The position numbers were made by a program, and so were the translations under genes. 64,000 nucleotides of DNA from Leucobacter chromiireducens. Lineage in GTDB: Bacteria; Actinomycetota; Actinomycetes; Actinomycetales; Microbacteriaceae. Shown in pieces: positions 18,047-26,366 of the stretch. The notes under the pieces are model-generated. The model saw nothing but the letters and a program-made list of their open reading frames with translations, made no database searches and was not told the origin of the DNA. How positions within the stretch are numbered: the first letter of the stretch is position 1; every line of letters begins with the position of its first letter. Location of the stretch: contig NZ_RPDI01000016.1 of assembly GCF_003917135.1 (NCBI RefSeq), forward strand, positions 1-64,000, written 5' to 3'.

Positions 18047-18930
18047 ACCTCATCCTGCAGACCCTCGTCAGCGCGATCGTGCAGGGGTCGATGCTGGCCC
18101 TCATCACGATCGGCATGAGCCTCGTGTACGGCACACTCCGCGTGCTCAACATGGCGCAGGGCGTGATGGTGATGGTGGGCGGCGTCGCCGCGTGGACGCT
18201 CGTCACCGGCACCGGCGCCTCACCGTGGCTCGGCATGCTCTTCGCCGTGCTCGTCACGTTTGCGCTCGGCATGCTCGCGTACGGGGTGGGCATCAGCCGG
18301 CTCATCGGCCGGGCGGGCGTCGACTTCGAGATGACGGCGTTCATCTCCACCTTCGCGATCGCGTCGATCGTGCAGAGCGTGGTGCAGCTCATCTACGGGC
18401 CGCGCCAGAAGGACTTCCCGGCACTCGTGCCCGGGCGCATCGAGCTCACCGACGGCGTTTCGATCACCTGGCAGCAGGTGCTCACCGCGGGGATCGCGAT
18501 CGTCACGCTGCTCGCGCTCGGCTGGTTCCTCAGCAGATCGCGGTACGGTCTCGCGATCGTTGCTGTTGCGCAGAACCTCGACGCCGCACGGCTGATGGGG
18601 ATTCCTGCGCGCCGGGCGTACGTCCTCGCGATGGGCCTCGCGGCCGGTCTCGCTGGCCTCGCCGGGGTGCTGCTCGCGCCCGTGTACTTCGTGTCGCCGA
18701 CGATGGGGGAGCTCCCCATGCTGCAGGCGCTCATCGTCGCGATCTTCGCCGGGCTCGGGAGCACGCGCGGCACGATCATCGCGGCATACATCATTGGCTT
18801 CGTGCTCGCGGCGGTCTCCATCTTCTGGAGCTCGACGTACGCGATGCCCGTCCTCTACGCGCTCATCGTCGTCGTGCTGATCGTGCGACCGTTCGGGATC
18901 GCGGGGAAGCCGCAGGAGGCAAGGCTATGA
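18043..18930 (+). CDS. LivH-like ABC transporter permease
   Basis: 295 aa, integral membrane permease with about eight hydrophobic segments, of the branched-chain/urea-type ABC importer family. Characteristic stretches include GMSLVYGTLRVLNMAQG near the N terminus, RSRYGLAIVAVAQN before the coupling region and GLGSTRGTIIAAYIIGF. It forms the channel together with the LivM-like permease. The ATG at 18043 overlaps the preceding stop (ATGA). Confidence 0.92.
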   Translation: MNLILQTLVSAIVQGSMLALITIGMSLVYGTLRVLNMAQGVMVMVGGVAAWTLVTGTGASPWLGMLFAVLVTFALGMLAYGVGISRLIGRAGVDFEMTAFISTFAIASIVQSVVQLIYGPRQKDFPALVPGRIELTDGVSITWQQVLTAGIAIVTLLALGWFLSRSRYGLAIVAVAQNLDAARLMGIPARRAYVLAMGLAAGLAGLAGVLLAPVYFVSPTMGELPMLQALIVAIFAGLGSTRGTIIAAYIIGFVLAAVSIFWSSTYAMPVLYALIVVVLIVRPFGIAGKPQEARL

Positions 18931-20066
18931 CGCACCACACCACACGTACCGGTCCGCTGCGCTCCGGCGCGGCGGTCGTCGGGGTCGCAACGGCCCACAG
19001 CGGCTCGCCCGTGCTCGCGCGGTGGGACGCGAAGGCGATGGGGTGGCCGCGACCGCGGCCGCTGCTCATCGTGATCGCGCTGCTGATCGGCGCGGTGTTC
19101 CCGGTCATCGCCCCCGACCGGAGCTGGCTGAGCGTCGCAACCCTCGCGATGATCACGCTCACGCTCGCCCAGAGCTGGAATCTCGTGCTCGGCTACGGCG
19201 GTGTCTGGAACTTCGGGCAGCTCGCGTTCTACGCGCTCGGCGCGTACTCTGCGGCGCTCGTGACGATCTATCTGCCCGTTCCGGTGTGGCTCTCGATCCC
19301 GATCGCCGGGGTGGTCTCCGGCGGGATCGCGCTGCTCCTGTCGATCCCGATCCTGCGGTTGCGCGGCATCTACGTGTCACTCCTGACCTTCGGATTCGCC
19401 GAGGTGGTTCGCCTCCTCATCGTCGCCGATCAGTCGGGCGTGACGGGCGGCAGCTACGGGCTCTCCGGCTTTCCCGGCTTCGGGTTCACCGGACCGGGGG
19501 CGCTGAGCCTCAACTACTGGATCGGCTTCGCCGCCGCGGTCGTGACGACCCTCATCGTGTTCGTGCTGGTGCGCTCGCCGCTCGGCAACGGAATGATCGC
19601 GATGCGCGACAACCCGGCGCTCGCGTCGGCGCGCGGCGTGGGGCAGCAGACGTACCAGATGCTCGTCTTCGCGATCTCCGGATTCCTCGCCGGGGTCGCC
19701 GGGGCGCTCTACGCGCACGTGTTCGCTGTCGCGTCGCCGACCCTCATGGGGCTCAGCCCGATGACGCTCATCGTCACGATGCTCGTCGTCGGCGGGCTCG
19801 GCACGGTGACCGGCCCGATCATCGGCACGCTCCTGCTCTCGTTTGTGCAGATGCAGCTGCAGGATCTCCCGGAGATCCGGCTCGCGGCGCTCGGCGTCGT
19901 GCTGCTCGTCGTGATCCTCACGATGCCGCGCGGGCTCCTGCCGTTCTTCAGCGCGCAGTGGGCGAAGCTCGAGGCCTGGATGGCGGAGGACGACGAGGAC
20001 GACGAGGACGCGCCCGACGCCGCGGGTGCCGCGGGTGCCGCGGGCGCGGCCGGCGCTACGAGATGA
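18927..20066 (+). CDS. LivM-like ABC transporter permease with acidic tail
   Basis: 379 aa, second membrane permease. After a 45-residue hydrophilic N terminus come about nine membrane helices, with the family stretches SWNLVLGYGGVWNFGQLAFY, LRLRGIYVSLLTFGFAEVVR and RDNPALASARGV. The C terminus carries an unusual low-complexity tail: an acidic run EDDEDDEDAPD followed by three Ala-Ala-Gly repeats and ATR. The ATG at 18927 overlaps the previous stop (ATGA). The last 11 bases overlap the 3' end of the convergent SDR gene, so the two stop codons sit inside each other's reading regions. Confidence 0.92.
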   Translation: MTHHTTRTGPLRSGAAVVGVATAHSGSPVLARWDAKAMGWPRPRPLLIVIALLIGAVFPVIAPDRSWLSVATLAMITLTLAQSWNLVLGYGGVWNFGQLAFYALGAYSAALVTIYLPVPVWLSIPIAGVVSGGIALLLSIPILRLRGIYVSLLTFGFAEVVRLLIVADQSGVTGGSYGLSGFPGFGFTGPGALSLNYWIGFAAAVVTTLIVFVLVRSPLGNGMIAMRDNPALASARGVGQQTYQMLVFAISGFLAGVAGALYAHVFAVASPTLMGLSPMTLIVTMLVVGGLGTVTGPIIGTLLLSFVQMQLQDLPEIRLAALGVVLLVVILTMPRGLLPFFSAQWAKLEAWMAEDDEDDEDAPDAAGAAGAAGAAGATR

Positions 20067-20784
20067 GGTAGCCGCCGTCGACGTGCAGCGTCGTTCCGGT
20101 GATGTACGCGGCCGAGCCGCTCGCCAGGAACAGGCACGCAGCTGCAACGTCGGCGGCGGTGCCGAGCCGTCGCGCAGGGAGGCGATCCGTCAGCGCGGTC
20201 ACCGCCGCCGGATCGTCGCCGAGCGTCAGCATGGGGGTATCGATCATCCCGGGGGCCACCGCGTTCACCCGGATCCCCGCCGGACCGAGCTCTGCGGCGA
20301 GCTGCTGGGTGAGGCTCACCACGGCGCCCTTGCTCGCCGAGTAGGCGGCGCCCGGCTCGAGCTCGTCGCCGCGTGCGTACGCGACGGAGGAGAGCAGCAC
20401 CATGGCCCCGGCCGGAATCGCGGCGGCCGCGGCGCGCGCGACGATGAACGCGCCGGTCGCGTTGATCCGCAGCACCCGATCCCACTCGTCGACCGTGGTC
20501 TCCGCGAGCGGCGCCCAGCGGTAGATGCCCGCGCAGTGGACCAGGGCGTCCGGGGCGCCGCCGAGCGCGGCAGCCGCGCCGCGGAGCGCGGCGTCGACGG
20601 CGGCGGGATCGGTGACGTCAACGGTGCGGGCGGTGAGGCCGGCTGCGGCCCACTGCGCGTCGCCGCGGTCGAGGCTGAGCACGCGCCCGCCGCTCGCGAG
20701 GACGCCCTCGGCGACGGCGCGGCCGATGCCGGACATCGCGCCGGTGACGATGACTCGGCGCGGAAGTGTTGCGGTGAGATCCAT
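20056..20784 (-). CDS. SDR-family oxidoreductase (second canonical copy)
   Basis: 242 aa classical short-chain dehydrogenase: cofactor loop TGAMSGIG, HCAGIY, catalytic Ser in LLSSVAYA, YSASK active site, and C-terminal ITGTTLHVDGGYL. It probably belongs to the same catabolic route as the SDR at 11732. The ATG at 20784 has AGGGGGC upstream, while an upstream in-frame start at 20856 would run through repeat-rich leader DNA. A weaker copy of the locus palindrome (20879-20896) lies about 95 bases upstream. The gene converges on and overlaps the LivM-like gene by 11 bases. Confidence 0.87.
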   Translation of the reverse strand: MDLTATLPRRVIVTGAMSGIGRAVAEGVLASGGRVLSLDRGDAQWAAAGLTARTVDVTDPAAVDAALRGAAAALGGAPDALVHCAGIYRWAPLAETTVDEWDRVLRINATGAFIVARAAAAAIPAGAMVLLSSVAYARGDELEPGAAYSASKGAVVSLTQQLAAELGPAGIRVNAVAPGMIDTPMLTLGDDPAAVTALTDRLPARRLGTAADVAAACLFLASGSAAYITGTTLHVDGGYLIS

Positions 20785-20804
20785 GCTGCCCCCTGGGGTG
20801 TGTT

Positions 20805-20846
20805 GCGTGCGCTGTGTGCACTGTGTGCACGGCGAAACTGCGTGCA
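20805..20846. repeat. Short GTGCA-containing direct repeats in SDR leader
   Basis: Two perfect abutting 9-base copies of CTGTGTGCA (20812-20820 and 20821-20829), flanked by related units GCGTGCG near 20805 and GCGTGCA at 20840-20846. They lie between the SDR start and its proposed upstream operator. A protein-binding array is possible; function unknown. Confidence 0.5.
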
Positions 20847-20878
20847 CTGCGATCACACCAGACTCGACGGCGCGGCGC

Positions 20879-20896
20879 CTCCGTGATTTGACCGAG
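20879..20896. promoter_or_regulatory. Proposed operator site 4 (weaker match)
   Basis: CTCCGTGATTTGACCGAG matches ATCCGTCATTTGACGGAT at 14 of 18 positions and keeps the TT centre. It lies in the gap upstream of the leftward SDR gene. The match is imperfect in both arms, so this is the least certain of the four sites. Confidence 0.4.
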
Positions 20897-20965
20897 TGCC
20901 GGAGGCAGCACTCGGCCCCCGAGCGTCGCGCGTGGCGATGCCCGGGGGCCGTGGGCGCTGCGACG

Positions 20966-22081
20966 CTACGCGCCGTACTCGATGACGGAGCGGATACCGC
21001 GCCCCTTGCGCATCTCGGCGAACGCCTCGTTCACCTCGCCGAGCTGGATCCGGTCGGTGACCATCGAGTCGAGGTCGATCAGGCCAGCCATATAGAGATC
21101 GATGATCTTCGGGAAATCGATGGACTGCCTGCTGGAACCGTAGTTCGAGCCGATCAGGCGCTTCTCCTGGTCGCTCATGACGAAGGGGTCGATGGAGACC
21201 TTCACGCCGTCGGCGACCTGGCCGACCACGACCGCGGTGCCCCCGCGCCGGATCGCCTCGTAGCAGGCCTCGATCGTGAAGGGGAGCCCGATCGCTTCGA
21301 ACGCGTAGTCGACGCCGCGGCCGCCCGTGAGCTCCCGCACCGTGTCGAGCAGGTCAACCTCCCGGCTGTTGATCGTGTGGGTTGCGCCGAACGTGCGCCC
21401 GAGCTCCAGCTTGTCGGCACTGACGTCGGCGACAATGATCTGCTTCGCGCCGGCGAGCCGCGCGCCCTGCACCACGTTGAGGCCGACGCCGCCGCAGCCC
21501 ACGACGAGCACGGTGCTGCCTGGCTCAACGCCAGCGGTGTTCGTCACCGCCCCGATCCCGGTCGTGACGGCGCAGCCAACGAGTGCGGCCTGCGCGAGCG
21601 GGGCGTCCTTCCTGATCCGGATCGCTGCGGAGGCCGGCACCATCGCGTACTCACCGAATGAGCCGACCGCGAGGAAGCTCTTCACCTCCTGCTCGCCGTC
21701 GTGGAGGCGCGGTCGCCCGTCGAAGAACACGTGCTGGTACGCGGTCTCGTTGGCGAGCTGGCAGAGCACCGGCCGGCCGGACACGCAGAACTCGCACTTC
21801 TGGCAGGAGGGCGTCCAGGACAGAATGACGTGATCGCCGACCGACAACTCCGTGACCTCGGAGCCGACGGCCTGCACGACACCGGCACCCTCGTGGCCGA
21901 GCACGAGCGGCGCCGGGGTGTCCCAGTCGCCGTCCAGCGCGTGGAGGTCGCTGTGGCACACCCCGGACGCGGCGAGTTTCACGAGGACCTCCTGCGGTCC
22001 CGGCTCGCTCGAAATGGTGAGCTCGCGGAGTTCGAGTGGCTGGTTCGGGCCGACAAACACGGCCGCGTTCATGGTGATCAT
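20966..22081 (-). CDS. Zinc-dependent alcohol dehydrogenase (MDR family)
   Basis: 371 aa, medium-chain Zn alcohol dehydrogenase, NAD(P)-dependent, cytoplasmic. Catalytic zinc ligands are in GVCHSD and GHEGAG; the structural zinc loop is CQKCEFCVSGRPVLC; the Rossmann motif is VVGCGGVGLNVVQGA, and DVSADKLE after strand 2 suggests NAD preference. It resembles class III/AdhC-like enzymes that act on alcohols or aldehydes, including thiol adducts; the substrate is undefined here. The ATG at 22081 has AAAGGA eight bases upstream. It is the last gene of a leftward set APC permease, unknown protein, ADH. Confidence 0.92.
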   Translation of the reverse strand: MITMNAAVFVGPNQPLELRELTISSEPGPQEVLVKLAASGVCHSDLHALDGDWDTPAPLVLGHEGAGVVQAVGSEVTELSVGDHVILSWTPSCQKCEFCVSGRPVLCQLANETAYQHVFFDGRPRLHDGEQEVKSFLAVGSFGEYAMVPASAAIRIRKDAPLAQAALVGCAVTTGIGAVTNTAGVEPGSTVLVVGCGGVGLNVVQGARLAGAKQIIVADVSADKLELGRTFGATHTINSREVDLLDTVRELTGGRGVDYAFEAIGLPFTIEACYEAIRRGGTAVVVGQVADGVKVSIDPFVMSDQEKRLIGSNYGSSRQSIDFPKIIDLYMAGLIDLDSMVTDRIQLGEVNEAFAEMRKGRGIRSVIEYGA

Positions 22082-22102
22082 TGCGTGAGTCCTTTCGGGG
22101 AG

Positions 22103-22669
22103 CTAGGCGGAGATGGGGGACCAGGTGCGGAGCGCCCGAACGATGTCGAGCAGGCGCTCGGGCTCACCAGCCGGGAACGCGGTGGCCTTGAACACCGGCG
22201 GGATGAGCACCCAGACGTACGAGCCCCCCATCGGGGTGAGGGTCAGGCGCCGTGCGCTGCGCGGGCCTGCGACGGCCGCCGAGATGAGGTCGACGGCGCC
22301 GAGCTGCGCGCCGACGGCCTCGTGCAGCGCTGCGAGGCGCGGGTCGGGCGCACCACCGCGATCGGCCGTGCGGACGAGGCGCGGGCCGCTCCGCTCCCGG
22401 TGGGAGAGCGCCAGCCCCGTCGGTACGTCGGAGTCGGCTGGCAGGGTGGTGGTGAGCGTGAGATTGTAGACGCGGGAGAAGATGAAGTTGCCGCCGTCGT
22501 AGCTCAGCGTCACCTCGATCCCGTCGTCGGTGCGCACAGTCACGCTCGTCTGCTCGCTGCGCACGATCTCGCCGAACTCCGCGGCGGTGCGGCGGAGCGC
22601 TGCCCTCGCTCGGTCGACGATGGGCCCGCTGCCCGCGAGCGGGTGCGTGCGCGCCTTCGTCGGGCTCAC
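22103..22669 (-). CDS. Unknown 188-aa protein coupled to APC permease
   Basis: 188 aa with no domain I recognise, no membrane helix and no signal peptide. The N-terminal half is charged (GPIVDRARAALRRTAAEFGE), followed by a beta-rich stretch (SVTVRTDDGIEVTLSYDGGN, VYNLTLTTTLP). The GTG at 22669 overlaps the stop of the APC permease gene (GTGA), so it is translationally coupled to the transporter, and the ADH gene follows 22 bases later. A soluble partner of the permease or dehydrogenase is possible; nothing in the sequence proves this. Confidence 0.7.
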   Translation of the reverse strand: MSPTKARTHPLAGSGPIVDRARAALRRTAAEFGEIVRSEQTSVTVRTDDGIEVTLSYDGGNFIFSRVYNLTLTTTLPADSDVPTGLALSHRERSGPRLVRTADRGGAPDPRLAALHEAVGAQLGAVDLISAAVAGPRSARRLTLTPMGGSYVWVLIPPVFKATAFPAGEPERLLDIVRALRTWSPISA

Positions 22670-24069
22670 CGGGCCACCTCCTCGTCGTCGAGGCTCTCCG
22701 AGCGCACCACGATGTTGTTCTGGGTGTGCGTCAGATCCGTCGGGGTGAACAGCGGAAGCCGGTTGCGCTTCAGCCAGATCACCGCGAACAGGGCGATCGC
22801 GCCGAGGATGATGGCGGCGCTCGACCAGATGACGATGCGCTGGCTCATGTCGGGGACGATGAACACGATGAGGTAGACGCACGACGCGATGCCGAGGATC
22901 TGCGGCAGCGGGTAGAACGGGGTCTTGAACGGCCGGCGCGCGTTCGGGTAGCGACGGCGCAGCACGATCACGTCGACCTGGGCGATGATGTAGCTGAACA
23001 GCCAGGTGGTGCACGCGATGCTGATGAGGTTCAGGATCAGCTCGATGCCGCCCTGCGCGAAGGTCGAGTAGAGCAGCACGGAGGCCATGCACGCCGCGGT
23101 GACGAGCATGCCCGCCCACGGCACCCGGGTGCGGCGGCTCACCTTCGCGAGCCACTTCGGCAGCAGGCCCTCGTTCGCGAGGCCGTAGAGCATGCGCGGG
23201 ATCGCGGCGAGGTACGAGTTGCCCGTCGAGAACGACGCGAGGATCGTCACGACGGTCATGATGACGCCGCCGGTCGCGCCGAAGATCGCGGTCGCGCCGA
23301 CGACGTGGGGGATCGAGGAGCTGGCCATCTCGGCGAGGTCAGCGAATCGCGTCGCACCCCAGCCGAAGAGCACGTCGACCACGAAGATCGTGGTGACGCC
23401 GATGATCATCGCGGCGGGAATCGTCTTCCACGGCTTCTTGACCTCCTCAGCGAGGGGGGCAACGAACTCCATGCCGATGTAGAGCCAGATCGCGACGGCG
23501 CCCATCGAGGCGAGCGTGCCCCAGTCGGTGTTGAGCACCGGATTGTCGACGGGCGTCTGGCTCGTGAAGCCGAAGACGCCGGCGAGCCCCATGACGGCGA
23601 GGATGCCCATGAGCCCGAAGACCACGGGGATCTGCACGCGAGCGAAGATGTCGACGCCCGAGATGTTGAGGACGAGCAGGATCGCGAGCAGGATGAAGGA
23701 GAACGCCGCGGCGGGGAAGCCGGTGAGGCTCTCGAACGAGTCGCCGGCGACCATGAGCTGGGTGCCGCCGTCTGCGGACACGAGCACGAGGTAGCCGCCG
23801 AGCACCGCGAGGATTGCCGGAAGCCGGCCGAGCGCCGGCAGCGTGTACTCGCCCACCATGCCGCCGCCCGGCAGCATGGACGCGAGCTCGCCGTAGGAGA
23901 TCGCGACCATCGTGATGATGATGAGGCCGATGAAGGCGGGGATCGCGAACGCGAGGCCGCCGGTGCCGAAACCGTTGCCGAGCGACACCATTGCGGTGCC
24001 GGAGACCACGAGCCCGGTCGATGCGGCGTACGCGGCACCGAATCCCAGGCTTCTCTTGAGTTTTGTCAT
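22666..24069 (-). CDS. APC-superfamily amino acid/amine permease
   Basis: 467 aa, about 12 membrane helices, amino acid-polyamine-organocation family. The N-terminal region GMSYGE-like segment reads AISYGELASMLPGGGMVGEYT, and WLYIGMEFVAPLAEEVKKPWKTIP is the conserved acidic loop. The C-terminal helices are followed by a short hydrophilic tail. The substrate could be an amino acid or amine. The ATG at 24069 has GGGAGCG close upstream; a longer frame from 24417 covers only non-conserved sequence. It starts the leftward set with the unknown protein and the zinc ADH, and lies just downstream of the PucR regulator gene. Confidence 0.9.
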   Translation of the reverse strand: MTKLKRSLGFGAAYAASTGLVVSGTAMVSLGNGFGTGGLAFAIPAFIGLIIITMVAISYGELASMLPGGGMVGEYTLPALGRLPAILAVLGGYLVLVSADGGTQLMVAGDSFESLTGFPAAAFSFILLAILLVLNISGVDIFARVQIPVVFGLMGILAVMGLAGVFGFTSQTPVDNPVLNTDWGTLASMGAVAIWLYIGMEFVAPLAEEVKKPWKTIPAAMIIGVTTIFVVDVLFGWGATRFADLAEMASSSIPHVVGATAIFGATGGVIMTVVTILASFSTGNSYLAAIPRMLYGLANEGLLPKWLAKVSRRTRVPWAGMLVTAACMASVLLYSTFAQGGIELILNLISIACTTWLFSYIIAQVDVIVLRRRYPNARRPFKTPFYPLPQILGIASCVYLIVFIVPDMSQRIVIWSSAAIILGAIALFAVIWLKRNRLPLFTPTDLTHTQNNIVVRSESLDDEEVAR

Positions 24070-24142
24070 ACATCGCTCCCTTGCGTGTCGGGCCGCGGAC
24101 GGGCCACTCACCAGCATGGGCGCTGCGGCCGAGCGGCGCACT

Positions 24143-24154
24143 GACCAGATGGTC
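24143..24154. promoter_or_regulatory. Palindrome upstream of APC permease
   Basis: GACCAGATGGTC, perfect 5-base arms around GA, 74 bases before the permease start, in the gap after the PucR gene. It is a candidate regulator site for the permease operon. It does not resemble the palindrome at the PucR start, so the cognate regulator is unknown. Confidence 0.4.
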
Positions 24155-24211
24155 GAAGAATCTGATCGGGATCGACGATCCGTCGGGGGAGCCCGCGCGG
24201 AAGCGCGTGAC

Positions 24212-24247
24212 AAAACGTCTAACCGAGGGAGCTGCTCTCGACGTTTT
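24212..24247 (-). terminator. Possible terminator of the PucR gene
   Basis: AAAACGT and ACGTTTT arms enclose a smaller CGAG/CTCG-type stem, and the structure covers the PucR stop codon. On the minus strand it ends in a short T-run, as an intrinsic terminator would. Confidence 0.45.
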
Positions 24248-25835
24248 GCTCGGCCCTGAGGTAGCGGAGCGCGAGGGCGAACTCTGCCCGGAGCTGGAAG
24301 TCCTCGAGATCTGCTCCGGTGAGGAGCGAGATCTGCTGGAGCCGGTGCGCGAGCGTGTGGCGGTGTACCTCGAGCTCGCGCGACGCGGGCAGCGGCCGAC
24401 CGTGATGGCGCAGCCACACGCTGAGCGTGCGAAACAGCTCCGTGCCGTGCGCGGCATCGTGCTCGGTCAGCGGCCCGAGGAGGCGACGTGCGACGTGGCT
24501 CGCATCGGAGGAATCGATCAGGTCGGAGACGCCGGCGCGCCAGATATCTGGGAACGCAGTGACATCGGAGGCGTCCCTGCGGAGCCCAAACTCCGCGGCC
24601 TTCTTCGCCTCATCGAGCGCGAGCGCGAGCCCGTCCCAGCGGTCGCAGCGTGAGCGCCCGAGGGTGAGCGAGAAGCCCTGCAGGTGAGCGATCACCCGAT
24701 CCGCGTCGGCCTCGCTGACCAGAATCGCCACGTCGCTCCGATACCGCGCGAAGAAGATGCGCAGATCCTCCTGCGCCTGGAGCGTCTCGAGCGCTGGCAT
24801 GACGCGCGCGGCGTCGAAGTGCTGCGGCACGCCAACGAGCGTGACGAGCGGGAGGCGCGGCAGCGGCCGCCACACGCTCTCGACGATGTGCGAGGTCACG
24901 CCGACGTTGCCGGAGAGCAGAAGCTGCAGGAGCGCCTCGCGCAGCGTCCCGTGCAGGCCCTCGAGGGCCTGGTTCTGCTCGAGCGACACGCTCACGAGCG
25001 CCAGCACGCTCGAGAGCACGTTGCGCGACACGTCGTCGAAGGCCTGACTGAGCGTGAGCACCAGCATCCCGCTCGGGTCGCCCGGCTCGCCGAGCAACTG
25101 CAGCACCGCCTCCACCTCCGGCGTGACCTGCACCGATCGGAACCGCTGCCCCTGCGCGAGGGTCTCCTGCACCGCGGTGGTGAGCTGCGACTCGGCGACG
25201 CGCCGCCCCTCCGGCGCATCGATGACGGTCACCGGGTGGCCGAGCGGATCGTAGAGCGCCACCCCGCACCCCAGCTGCCGCGCGGTCTCACGGAGGGTCG
25301 CGTTCAGGCCGTCACGCCGCGTCGCCGCGTTCGCGATGGCTTTCTGCGCGCGGAGCGAGCGGCCATAGCGCTCGGTCTGATCGCGCTTGAGGACCCGTGC
25401 GGCCTCCTGCAGGAGGTCCATGAACGAGATCTCGTACGGCACGTCGAACAGGATGAGCCCGTGCTTCCTGCACGCCTGCGCGAGCTGCTGCGGCACGCCG
25501 CGGTGCAGCACGTCGCTGCCGAAGCCGATACCAATGACGCCGTGCGCGGCGACGAGCGCGGCGTAATCGTCGTAGATGCGCGACAGCCGCCCGGGGGCGA
25601 CGCGCACCTCGGGAACCGCGGGGTCCGCCGCCTCGGTGACCGGGAACTGCCAGCCGAGCGTCAGAATCACCTCGGCGGGGCCGAGGAACGGGGTGGGGTC
25701 GATCATGTCGGTGGCGTGCAGCCACTCGAAGTCGCGATCGAGCGCTGCTTCGTCCGGCGTGCCCTCCGCGCCGCCGACCACGAGGCGCAGGTGCAGTGAC
25801 GGGTTGAGGAGCAGTTTTCGGAGACTGAGAGACAC
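24219..25835 (-). CDS. PucR-family transcriptional regulator
   Basis: 538 aa. Layout fits PucR regulators: an N-terminal purine-catabolism-regulator domain (about residues 10-125, with LHATDMIDPTPFLGPAEVIL), a central GGDEF-like region and a C-terminal helix-turn-helix of the CdaR/PucR type (VHRHTLAHRLQQISLLTGAD, then DFQLRAEFALALRYLRA). PucR proteins commonly control purine, hydantoin/allantoin or amino acid breakdown, which fits the neighbouring hyu-like and permease genes. The start is GTG at 25835. A minus-strand TAGCAT box lies seven bases before it, which suggests a leaderless message, and a perfect 11-base inverted repeat spans both, pointing to autoregulation. Confidence 0.85.
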   Translation of the reverse strand: MSLSLRKLLLNPSLHLRLVVGGAEGTPDEAALDRDFEWLHATDMIDPTPFLGPAEVILTLGWQFPVTEAADPAVPEVRVAPGRLSRIYDDYAALVAAHGVIGIGFGSDVLHRGVPQQLAQACRKHGLILFDVPYEISFMDLLQEAARVLKRDQTERYGRSLRAQKAIANAATRRDGLNATLRETARQLGCGVALYDPLGHPVTVIDAPEGRRVAESQLTTAVQETLAQGQRFRSVQVTPEVEAVLQLLGEPGDPSGMLVLTLSQAFDDVSRNVLSSVLALVSVSLEQNQALEGLHGTLREALLQLLLSGNVGVTSHIVESVWRPLPRLPLVTLVGVPQHFDAARVMPALETLQAQEDLRIFFARYRSDVAILVSEADADRVIAHLQGFSLTLGRSRCDRWDGLALALDEAKKAAEFGLRRDASDVTAFPDIWRAGVSDLIDSSDASHVARRLLGPLTEHDAAHGTELFRTLSVWLRHHGRPLPASRELEVHRHTLAHRLQQISLLTGADLEDFQLRAEFALALRYLRAEQNVESSSLG

Positions 25836-25859
25836 GCCCCCAATGCTAGGGGGCGTGTC
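25831..25859. promoter_or_regulatory. Palindrome over PucR promoter and start codon
   Basis: GACACGCCCCC (25831-25841) and GGGGGCGTGTC (25849-25859) are perfect 11-base arms around AATGCTA. Read on the minus strand, the centre contains TAGCAT, a -10 box placed seven bases before the GTG start at 25835. A protein bound here would cover the -10, the transcription start and the start codon. Confidence 0.65.
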
Positions 25860-25884
25860 CCAGGATTACTGCATGGCGGGCGCG

Positions 25885-26343
25885 CTACGCGCCGAGCCGC
25901 ACCGGGGTGCCCATGGCGATTCCGCAGCGGCGCTGCAGCGCGGCGTCGACGACGGGTGCCGCGGCATCGATCCCGAGCGCCTCGCGTGCCGCATCGGTGT
26001 CCGCGCCGAGATCCAGCACGAGCGCCGTCACCGAGTCCGAGAGCGGGCTATCGAGCTCCGCGATCACGCGGGAGAGCGCGGAGCGGAGCGCCTTCGCGAA
26101 GGCCGCGGAGTCGCTCGCGACGGCGTCCGCCACGGCGGCGCGGCCGTAGCTGACCCCATCGCCCGAGAGCGCCTCGGCGACGAGCTCGCCGCCCCCGCGG
26201 CGCAGCACAACGTCGAGCACCGTGCTCGTCGGGCCGAGCGACACCGGCTTCGCGGACAGGGGGAGCGGGGAGACGCCCGAAGGGGCGCCACCGTGATCGT
26301 GCTGATCCGGTGACGCCCCTCCGAAAGTGAACTTCAGATCCAT
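25885..26343 (-). CDS. Unknown 152-aa protein
   Basis: 152 aa, no domain recognised, no membrane helix. It begins MDLKFTFGGASPDQHDHGG, is Ala- and Asp-rich with two predicted helical stretches (AAFAKALRSALSRVIAELDSP and DTDAAREALGI) and ends with CGIAMGTPVRLGA. A minus-strand TACTCT box at 26356-26351 is seven bases before the ATG, so the message may be leaderless even though the gene lies only 23 bases after alanine dehydrogenase. It could be a small regulatory or structural protein; function unknown. Confidence 0.65.
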   Translation of the reverse strand: MDLKFTFGGASPDQHDHGGAPSGVSPLPLSAKPVSLGPTSTVLDVVLRRGGGELVAEALSGDGVSYGRAAVADAVASDSAAFAKALRSALSRVIAELDSPLSDSVTALVLDLGADTDAAREALGIDAAAPVVDAALQRRCGIAMGTPVRLGA

Positions 26344-26366
26344 GGGATCCAGAGTACGCCCTGTGC

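Noticed and set aside
22726-24144. Plus-strand 472-codon open frame opposite the APC permease
   Set aside because: Charged low-complexity sequence; the permease on the other strand has clear family motifs and a ribosome site.
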